From NCBI GenBank assembly GCA_021775715.1, contig JAJFHI010000101.1, forward strand, positions 1 through 11,181: DNA of 11,181 nucleotides, given 5' to 3'. The position numbers and the translations under genes were made by a program. Positions 6,432 to 11,181 of this stretch are shown here, piece after piece. This stretch comes from Hyphomicrobiaceae bacterium (GTDB lineage Bacteria; Pseudomonadota; Alphaproteobacteria; Rhizobiales; Hyphomicrobiaceae). Position 1 is the first letter of the stretch, and every line of letters starts with the position of its first letter. Under the pieces are notes generated by a model. The model made no database searches. It saw only the letters and a list, made by a program, of their open reading frames with translations, and had not been told where the DNA came from.

Positions 6432-6815
6432 CTAAATGGCGAACTGTTCCATCTTGGCGCCTTTCTTTAAGCGCGCGACCAACCAATTTGGCTTGCGGCC
6501 ACGTCCTGTCCAGGTTTCGCTTGGTTCGTCCGGATTTTGAAACTTGGCTACCGACAGCGATTTTGCTTTGCCTTTGCCGCGACGCGGTCCACCGACAAGC
6601 TCGTCGAGATTGAATCCCGACTCCGATGCGATGTCCTTCATTTTCTTCAAAATCTCAGATCGCTCGCGTTGTTGTGCATCGTGAATAGCTTTCTGCACGC
6701 GTTTTTCCAACTCGAGAAGCTGTTTCAAATTCAAGTTATCAATCTTTGGCCCGACGGCACGTTTCGGTGCTGCCTTGGCTTTTGCTTTTACCCTGCGTTT
6801 TGTAGTCGTTTTCAT
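6432..6815 (-). CDS. H-NS family nucleoid-associated protein
   Basis: The 127-residue DNA-binding protein is of the H-NS histone-like family. A lysine/alanine-rich tail (1-24, KRRVKAKAKAAPKRAVGPK) precedes a charged helical oligomerisation region (about 27-65). A basic glycine-rich linker follows (GGPRRGKGKAK, 75-85), then the C-terminal DNA-binding domain with the hallmark TWTGRGRKPNW (101-111) and ARLKKG. Family members bind AT-rich, curved DNA, act as global silencers and often regulate themselves. The basic N-terminal tail is unusual against enterobacterial H-NS but seen in alphaproteobacterial relatives. The gene is monocistronic, bounded downstream by the shared terminator and upstream by an AT-rich region that is itself a plausible H-NS target. 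Confidence 0.93.
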   Translation of the reverse strand: MKTTTKRRVKAKAKAAPKRAVGPKIDNLNLKQLLELEKRVQKAIHDAQQRERSEILKKMKDIASESGFNLDELVGGPRRGKGKAKSLSVAKFQNPDEPSETWTGRGRKPNWLVARLKKGAKMEQFAI

Positions 6816-6888
6816 TCTTCTAACGCCCTTTAAAGAAACTCAACATCAATTCACACACTTTCCCGAGGTGCTGCAATAAGAAAGTTTT

Positions 6889-6920
6889 TTTATATGTGTT
6901 TTGGTTATTTTCGAGAAAAT
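6889..6920 (-). promoter_or_regulatory. Candidate H-NS gene promoter with overlapping palindrome
   Basis: On the minus strand, TATAAA (6894-6889) is a good -10 box. TTTCTC (6918-6913) is a poor -35, 18 nt away. The -35 region coincides with the AT-rich near-palindrome ATTTTC-GA-GAAAAT (6907-6920), a possible operator. The implied leader is about 65-70 nt. This rests on consensus matching only. Confidence 0.3.
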
Positions 6921-7091
6921 CGGAACGATGTGATAAACATATGTGGCGGCAGAGATAATGCGACAAATCATGCGACGTAGACACACGAAAATTTTCAACA
7001 GAAACAAAAGTTGATGGCTGCCAGCGGTATCTCGCAAGACCTGCAAAAAATATTTGTGCGTTAACCTGATCTTTTCCGCATACAGCAAACG

Positions 7092-7212
7092 TGAATGCGA
7101 GATGAATAGAGCATTCAAACGCGATACATCGCGGGGACGTTAGGTTGGTCTCACCCTGAAGTTCGTCCCCGGCGTGATCCTGGGATGCAGTGCTCAGGGT
7201 CACTGCATCCCA
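7092..7212. ncRNA. Candidate structured RNA: four consecutive hairpins with complementary loops
   Basis: Successive inverted repeats are: TGAATGC/GCATTCA (7092-7098, 7111-7117); CGCGAT/ATCGCG (7120-7125, 7128-7133); CGGGGACG/CGTCCCCG (7132-7139, 7164-7171); and the perfect 12-bp TGGGATGCAGTG/CACTGCATCCCA (7181-7192, 7201-7212) with an 8-nt loop. TCAGGGT in that last loop (7194-7200) is complementary to ACCCTGA (7153-7159) in the loop of the preceding hairpin, which would allow a kissing interaction. The second palindrome shares two bases with the third stem. No T-run follows on either strand and no known RNA family was recognised. A cis-acting element or protein-binding DNA palindrome remains possible. 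Confidence 0.35.
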
Positions 7213-7338
7213 ACCCCCTTCCCCTTTGCTCAAATTAGAAAAATGCCGGTGTGCTTTTTGCCGCCGCACTGATTTAGGCGAAATCGCGCACCTTATGCTG
7301 CTTTTGCATATTTTGAGCTGGTCCGGACGGGTGCAGTT

Positions 7339-7355
7339 TTGGTTAGTTTGACCAA
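7339..7355. promoter_or_regulatory. Operator-like inverted repeat upstream of sodB
   Basis: TTGGT (7339-7343) and ACCAA (7351-7355) are inverted arms around a 7-nt spacer, 155 nt before the sodB start. Size and symmetry suit a dimeric repressor site, but the regulator is unknown and chance occurrence is possible. Confidence 0.2.
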
Positions 7356-7443
7356 TTTCGCTGCTTCCCTGTCAGGGGTGTCCGTGATTTTCTGTCCGAA
7401 TTGGAACTCTACAGACCGGAACAACGTTGCTCTGGGCGCTTTG

Positions 7444-7485
7444 AACCGTTAGAAAACGGCCATCAGTTTACGGTTACCACCGTTT
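7444..7485 (+). promoter_or_regulatory. Structured leader before sodB with alternative pairings
   Basis: Four segments can pair in more than one way: AACCGTT (7444-7450), AAACGG (7454-7459), ACGGTT (7470-7475) and ACCGTTT (7479-7485). Two local hairpins form (7446-7450 with 7455-7459; 7470-7474 with 7479-7483). Alternatively 7444-7449 pairs with 7470-7475, or 7454-7459 with 7480-7485. The block ends 10 nt before the ribosome binding site, so it could affect sodB mRNA or serve as an operator. Confidence 0.3.
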
Positions 7486-7495
7486 CCCATTTTCC

Positions 7496-7500
7496 GGAGG
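7496..7500 (+). promoter_or_regulatory. sodB ribosome binding site
   Basis: GGAGG, within CCGGAGG, lies 9 nt before the ATG at 7510 and fixes that start. It is followed by a C-run (CTCCCCCC) that could pair with the purines and limit access, depending on folding. Confidence 0.85.
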
Positions 7501-7509
7501 CTCCCCCCA

Positions 7510-8112
7510 ATGACATTCAAACTGCCTGAACTTCCCTATGCCTACGACGCGTTGGGCCCTTACATGTCGGCTGAAACACTGGAGTTTCACCACGACAAGC
7601 ACCATCAGGCGTACGTTACAAAGGGCAACGAGTTTGCTGGCGCCGGTACCAAGTACGACGGCAAGTCCATTGAGGACATCTGCAAGGAAGCCTTTGCGGC
7701 TAAGGATGCACCGGTGATCAACAACATCGGACAACACTACAACCACATGCATTTTTGGAATTGGATGAAGAAAGACGGCGGCGGAACTAAGCTTCCGGGC
7801 AAGCTGGATGCGCTGGTTGCTAACTACGGCGGGCTGGCCAAGGTGCGTGAAGACTTCATTGCAGCCGGTATGGGCCAATTCGGATCAGGCTGGGCGTGGC
7901 TTGCGATTGACGGTGGCAAGCTTGCTGTCCAGAAGACACCAAATGGTGAAAACCCATTGATGCATGGTTCGACACCAATTCTCGGCTGCGACGTCTGGGA
8001 GCACAGCTACTACATCGACTACCGCAACGCGCGACCCAAATACCTCGAAGCCTTCTTCGATAACCTTGTGAATTGGGAACACGTTGAAGAGCTTCTGGAA
8101 GCTGCGGTTTAA
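7510..8112 (+). CDS. sodB: Superoxide dismutase, Fe/Mn family (probably Fe type)
   Basis: The 200-residue cytoplasmic enzyme disproportionates superoxide to H2O2 and O2. The four metal ligands are all present: H27 (FHHDKHHQAY), H79 (QHYNHMHFWNW), D161 and H165 (DVWEHSYYIDY). The dimer/active-site aromatic region GQFGSGWAWL is at 122-131. Q75, just before the second histidine ligand, is the position where iron enzymes carry the active-site glutamine; manganese enzymes usually carry it later, in the C-terminal half. An iron or cambialistic enzyme is therefore favoured, but metal use cannot be proved from sequence. The gene is monocistronic with a long upstream region, a strong Shine-Dalgarno and its own terminator. 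Confidence 0.96.
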   Translation: MTFKLPELPYAYDALGPYMSAETLEFHHDKHHQAYVTKGNEFAGAGTKYDGKSIEDICKEAFAAKDAPVINNIGQHYNHMHFWNWMKKDGGGTKLPGKLDALVANYGGLAKVREDFIAAGMGQFGSGWAWLAIDGGKLAVQKTPNGENPLMHGSTPILGCDVWEHSYYIDYRNARPKYLEAFFDNLVNWEHVEELLEAAV

Positions 8113-8138
8113 GCGGTTCTTGGAAAACAGATAGAGAT

Positions 8139-8176
8139 AAAGGCTTGGGTGCTTCAATCGCGCCCAAGCCTTTTTT
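8139..8176. terminator. Bidirectional rho-independent terminator after sodB
   Basis: AAAGGCTTGGG (8139-8149) and CCCAAGCCTTT (8163-8173) form a perfect 11-bp stem with a 13-nt loop. The T-run extends to 8176. The A-rich left side lets it also serve the convergent HerA-like gene on the minus strand. Confidence 0.92.
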
Positions 8177-8212
8177 GATTTGTGTATGTTTCTATTCGAT
8201 TTGGTCCGCGTG

Positions 8213-9712
8213 TTACCGGCCGCCGCGTAGAACCGACCGTACGACCTGGCTGATAATCCGGCGCATAAATGACTTGGCGGCGTAGTTGACGGCTTGTTCG
8301 CCCATCGAGCGCCCGCCGCGCGGGCCACGGCCAAAGACCGTCCTCATAAATCCGCCAAACATGCCACCGGAATTGGCTTTGCTGTCGGCTTCCAGCTCTT
8401 TTTCTTTCGCGGCCAGTTCTTCGGCGCGTTTGGCCAGCATCTCATGGGCACTCTCGCGATCGACCGTTTTGTCGTAGTCGCCTGCGACCGGGCTGTAGTC
8501 CATCACGCCCTGGCGCTCTTCTGGTGTCAGCGGACCAATGCGGCCTTCAGGTGGGCGGATCAGCGTCCGCTGTACGATGGACGGCTCGCCTTTGTTTTTC
8601 AATGTCGACACCAAAGCTTCACCAACCGATAGTTCAAGAATAACGCGGGCTGTGTCTAGATCGGGGTTGGGACGGAAGGTGTCAGCGGCCGCGCGCACGG
8701 CTTTTTGTTCTTTTGGCGTGAAGGCGCGCAACTGGTGCTGGACGCGGTTGCCGAGCTGTGAAGATACGGTGTCGGGCACATCGAGCGGGCTCTGCGTAAT
8801 AAAATAGACGCCGACGCCCTTCGAGCGGATAAGTCGGGCAATCTGCTCGATGCGTTGCAAGAGCGGTTTTGGTGCTTCATCAAACAGCAGGTGGGCTTCA
8901 TCAAAGAAGAACACGAGCTTCGGTTTTGGTTGGTCGCCAACTTCCGGCAGTGTTTGCCAGAGCTTGGTCAGGAGCCACAACAGGAAGGTCGCATAGAGGC
9001 GCGGGCTTTGCATGAGTTGGTCGGCAGACAGTAGATTAACGAAACCACGACCGTCCGGCGCCTTGCGCATGAAGTCTTTGATGTCGAGTGCGGGTTCGCC
9101 AAAGAACTGGTCGGCGCCTTGTTCTTCCAGAACGAGAAGTCGCCGTTGAATGGCGCCAACGGACGCAGTCGATACATTGCCGTATTTGGTCGTGAGTTCT
9201 TTCGATCGTTCGCCGACGCTGTTGATGAGTGCGCGCAGATCCTTTAGGTCGAGGATCGGCATTTTTTCATCAGATGCAATCCGGAAGGCAATATTCATCA
9301 CGCCTTCCTGGACTTCGTTAAGTTCAAGCAAGCGTGACAGAAGTAGCGGGCCCATATCGAGGACGGTGGCGCGGATCGGATGGCCGGTTTTACCGAACAC
9401 GTCCCACAATATGCAGGGGTAAGAACGCTGCTCGTACTGGTCGAGACCGATCTGCTCGACGCGATTTGTAATGAAATCCTTCGGTTGGCCCGGTGCGCCG
9501 ATACCTGACAAGTCGCCCTTGATGTCGGAGGCAAATACAGGGACGCCGTTTTTCGAGAACCCTTCGGCCAGAATTTGCAGGGTGACGGTTTTACCCGTGC
9601 CGGTTGCGCCCGTTACCAGACCGTGGCGGTTAGCAAGCTTCAAGTTGAGATATTCGGGCTTGGTGCTGGCGCCGAGAAAAATTTTGCCGTCCTGGATGAC
9701 AGATTCCGTCAT
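8213..9712 (-). CDS. HerA/FtsK-like P-loop ATPase (DUF853, helicase HerA-like C-terminal family)
   Basis: The 499-residue protein starts MTESVIQDGKIFLG. Walker A is GATGTGKT (35-42) and the Walker B DEAH lies in KLVFFFDEAHLLFDEAP at about 262-278. The following YFITQSPLDVPDTVSSQLGN and NRVQHQLRAFTPKEQKAVRA segments match the family's sensor and arginine-finger regions. A coiled, charged linker (AKRAEELAAKEKELEADSK) leads to a glycine/arginine-rich tail. Members are widespread hexameric-type DNA translocase-like ATPases whose cellular role is undefined; a DNA end-processing helicase role is inferred from HerA. No NurA-type nuclease partner lies beside it. The frame opens upstream to an ATG at 9790. 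The start at 9712 is preferred because GGGGGAGCGGAAGC directly precedes it and the extra 26 residues look unconserved. The gene is monocistronic, ending at the terminator shared with sodB. Confidence 0.9.
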   Translation of the reverse strand: MTESVIQDGKIFLGASTKPEYLNLKLANRHGLVTGATGTGKTVTLQILAEGFSKNGVPVFASDIKGDLSGIGAPGQPKDFITNRVEQIGLDQYEQRSYPCILWDVFGKTGHPIRATVLDMGPLLLSRLLELNEVQEGVMNIAFRIASDEKMPILDLKDLRALINSVGERSKELTTKYGNVSTASVGAIQRRLLVLEEQGADQFFGEPALDIKDFMRKAPDGRGFVNLLSADQLMQSPRLYATFLLWLLTKLWQTLPEVGDQPKPKLVFFFDEAHLLFDEAPKPLLQRIEQIARLIRSKGVGVYFITQSPLDVPDTVSSQLGNRVQHQLRAFTPKEQKAVRAAADTFRPNPDLDTARVILELSVGEALVSTLKNKGEPSIVQRTLIRPPEGRIGPLTPEERQGVMDYSPVAGDYDKTVDRESAHEMLAKRAEELAAKEKELEADSKANSGGMFGGFMRTVFGRGPRGGRSMGEQAVNYAAKSFMRRIISQVVRSVLRGGR

Positions 9713-9727
9713 GCTTCCGCTCCCCCG

Positions 9728-9747
9728 ATGCGCTGGCGTCAGCGCGT
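9728..9747 (-). promoter_or_regulatory. Hairpin in the leader of the HerA-like gene
   Basis: GCGCTG (9730-9735) and CAGCGC (9740-9745) form a perfect stem with a 4-nt loop, extendable by a wobble and one A-T pair. It ends about 15 nt upstream of the start codon, next to the purine-rich ribosome binding site, so it could influence translation. No T-run follows. Confidence 0.3.
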
Positions 9748-9949
9748 CTGACCTTAATACCGACCCTGCGAAGCCCATTTTCACAAGCAAACGTGCCGAT
9801 CAGCCCCTGCAAGGGTCTTTGCATGACCAACCGGCCTTTGCAAACGTCCGGGGCCTCGTTTGCCGGTATGAAATTGGGAAAACTCTGCTGCTGAATTGGC
9901 AAAAAGAAGTAGACGTCACATTGGCTCACCTCGATTAGCTCGTGGTCTT

Positions 9950-9987
9950 GCACCCTAAATCCGATTTTGCCCTGAAATTTTGGGTGC
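9950..9987. repeat. Imperfect inverted repeat upstream of methylmalonyl-CoA mutase gene
   Basis: GCACCCTAAAT (9950-9960) and ATTTTGGGTGC (9977-9987) pair at 10 of 11 positions around a 16-nt loop. It lies 93 nt before the mutase start codon and could be an operator or leader hairpin. There is no functional evidence. Confidence 0.4.
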
Positions 9988-10080
9988 CGTGACGGTCAAT
10001 TTAGCTCTATAGAGGCACGACTTAAGCGTTTGGCAGGGCTTTGGCCGGTCACGCAAATCGATGACGGAGACGGACACACC

Positions 10081-11181
10081 ATGGCAACAGATAGCGGCTC
10101 AACCGATGGCGCACTGGCAGCACAATTCGAGGCGCCAAGCCGTGAGCAATGGATGGGGCTTGTTGAAAAGGCTCTGAAAGGCGGAGCTTTCGAAAAGCGG
10201 TTGGTGACCAAAACACGCGATGGTGTGCGTATCGAACCGCTGTACATGCGCGGCGACGCAAACGAGGCCACCCAGACCGCCGTTCCAGGTGCAGCGCCAT
10301 TTACGCGCGGTGTGTCAGCTGAACCGTCAGGATTGGGTTGGGATATCCTCGGTCTCGTCGTTGCCGCTTCACCGGCCGATGCCAACAAGGCAGCGTTGCT
10401 GGAGCTTGAATGCGGTGCCAACGGTTTGATGTTGCAGATTGCAGGTCCGGGCCAACCCGGCATTAAGTTGTCCGACGCCAGTGCCGCTGCAGAAGTTTTG
10501 TCCGGTGTTTATCTGGATTACGCATCGGTGCATGTGCGCGCTGGGCAGAACGGGCTTAATGCGGCAAAAGCTGTTGTTGGTGGAATTGCGAAACTCGATG
10601 CGGACGCGGCCAAGGTTCGCGGCGCGTTGAATGTCTCGCCAATTGAATCATTTGCGGCCACCGGAAGTGCTGGTCAGCCGTTAGATGCAGCGCTTGCAGA
10701 CACGATCGCTTTCGCCAATGAGACACGTTCGGCCTATCCCGGCTTGAAAGCGATATTGGCAGATGGCCGTGTGGCACATGAGGCTGGTGCCAGTGAAGCG
10801 ACCGAGCTTGCTGTTCTGGCGTCTGCGACTGTTGCATATCTGCGTGCATTTGAGGCTGTACGTGTTGATCCTGAGGATGGGCTGGCGTCCATTGCCTTCG
10901 GTCTAGCAGCCGACTCCGATTTGTTTTTGACGGCGGCGAAGCTTCGCGCGGCACGGCGCATCATCTGGCGCATTGCCGATGCGGCCGCTGCTGGGGATGC
11001 CGCCAAGCACATCCGCCTGACCGCGACAACATCAGAACGTATGATGGCCAAGCGCGATGTCTGGACCAACATGCTGCGCACAACGGCTGCTTGCACAGCA
11101 GCTGCACTCGGTGGGGCAAACGCGCTTTTGGTGCACCCGTTCACATGGCCACTCGGGGCACCGGATGAGTTTGCGCTGCGC
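10081..11181 (+). CDS. mutA: Methylmalonyl-CoA mutase small (beta) subunit, partial (3' end outside window)
   Basis: The frame is open for 367 codons from ATG 10081 to the window edge; about 600 residues is usual. The sequence starts MATDSGSTDGALAAQFEAPS. It contains TIM-barrel segments typical of the mutase beta subunit: FEKRLVTKTRDGVRIEPLY (37-55), LRAARRIIWR (about 286-295) and ERMMAKRDVWTNMLRTTAA with AALGGANALLVHPFTWPLG (about 319-357). In known systems the beta subunit is catalytically silent and pairs with a B12-dependent alpha subunit that interconverts (R)-methylmalonyl-CoA and succinyl-CoA in propionyl-CoA assimilation. The alpha gene would be expected next, outside the window. A GGAG lies 11 nt before the ATG. 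Ethylmalonyl-CoA and isobutyryl-CoA mutases are relatives, but the two-subunit layout favours methylmalonyl-CoA mutase. Confidence 0.9.
   Translation, partial: MATDSGSTDGALAAQFEAPSREQWMGLVEKALKGGAFEKRLVTKTRDGVRIEPLYMRGDANEATQTAVPGAAPFTRGVSAEPSGLGWDILGLVVAASPADANKAALLELECGANGLMLQIAGPGQPGIKLSDASAAAEVLSGVYLDYASVHVRAGQNGLNAAKAVVGGIAKLDADAAKVRGALNVSPIESFAATGSAGQPLDAALADTIAFANETRSAYPGLKAILADGRVAHEAGASEATELAVLASATVAYLRAFEAVRVDPEDGLASIAFGLAADSDLFLTAAKLRAARRIIWRIADAAAAGDAAKHIRLTATTSERMMAKRDVWTNMLRTTAACTAAALGGANALLVHPFTWPLGAPDEFALR

Larger units (their letters stand above)
6816..7509. other. 694-nt divergent intergenic region without a convincing gene
   Basis: This lies between the starts of the H-NS gene (-) and sodB (+). 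The part next to H-NS (about 6836-7080) is clearly AT-rich compared with the rest of the window and holds a candidate promoter and small palindromes such as GAAAATTTTC (6988-6997). The middle (7092-7212) is a run of hairpins. The part next to sodB holds a TTGGT-N7-ACCAA inverted repeat (7339-7355) and a structured leader. The longest open frame (6820-7269, -) has unremarkable composition and no motif and is not called. Confidence 0.6.
9713..10080. other. 368-nt divergent intergenic region
   Basis: This lies between the HerA-like ATPase (-) and methylmalonyl-CoA mutase small subunit (+) genes. Apart from the two hairpins listed separately I see nothing firm. Small open frames on both strands have no motif and no ribosome binding site. 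TATTAA on the minus strand near 9755-9760 could be a -10 box for the ATPase gene, but no -35 at a proper distance was found. Confidence 0.5.

Noticed and set aside
7181..7212. Rho-independent terminator
   Set aside because: The stem is perfect, but neither strand has a T-run after it; the plus strand continues C-rich and no gene ends nearby.
6820..7269. 149-codon minus-strand open frame upstream of the H-NS gene
   Set aside because: It covers the AT-rich promoter region and the hairpin run, has no motif, no ribosome binding site and low-complexity composition. It is not a credible gene.
9713..9790. 26-residue N-terminal extension of the HerA-like protein
   Set aside because: The extension covers the strong GGAG ribosome binding site and the leader hairpin of the 9712 start, and the added residues look unlike conserved protein.
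9630..9953. 107-codon minus-strand open frame between the ATPase and mutase genes
   Set aside because: It runs across the ATPase start in another frame, has no recognisable motif, and no plausible ribosome binding site was found.

Overview
The window reads as a chromosomal housekeeping segment of an alphaproteobacterium, most likely in the Hyphomicrobiales. That placement is inferred from four things: gene order (CoA pyrophosphatase, DUF6111-type membrane protein, CCA-adding enzyme), the H-NS-like protein with a TWTGRGRKPNW core, a DUF853/HerA-like ATPase, and palindromic intergenic mosaic repeats. No species can be named. I see no phage, transposase, CRISPR, rRNA or tRNA gene.

Layout. Positions 1-415 (-) hold the N-terminal end of an ABC exporter that runs out of the window. 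It is divergent from hemF (616-1551, +), aerobic coproporphyrinogen III oxidase. Between hemF and a convergent secreted lysozyme-like protein (2167-3411, -) lies about 0.6 kb of non-coding DNA. It is made of a 116-bp direct repeat in two copies, an inverted fragment of the same repeat, and a 140-bp element with two facing hairpins whose stems differ by compensatory changes. From 3623 comes a + strand cluster: a Nudix CoA pyrophosphatase overlapping a DUF6111-like membrane protein by 4 nt, then cca (4659-5921), then a small two-helix membrane protein (6022-6285). It ends at a bidirectional terminator (6335-6368) facing an H-NS-family protein (6432-6815, -).

The 0.7-kb gap at 6816-7509 has an AT-rich half with a candidate H-NS promoter. 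It also has a hairpin-rich stretch (7092-7212) in which two neighbouring stem-loops carry complementary loops, and a leader before the superoxide dismutase gene with alternative pairings. sodB (7510-8112, +) ends at a second bidirectional terminator facing the HerA-like ATPase (8213-9712, -). Divergent from that, after 368 nt without a gene, the small subunit of methylmalonyl-CoA mutase (10081 to the end, +) leaves the window incomplete.

Most genes are separate functions (haem synthesis, nucleotide and CoA housekeeping, tRNA maturation, superoxide defence, propionyl-CoA metabolism), not one pathway. I found no complete novel multi-gene system. The points most worth a second look are non-coding: the mosaic repeats at 1569-2154 and the possible kissing-loop RNA at 7092-7212. 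The uncharacterised lysine/arginine-rich secreted protein at 2167-3411 is the third.
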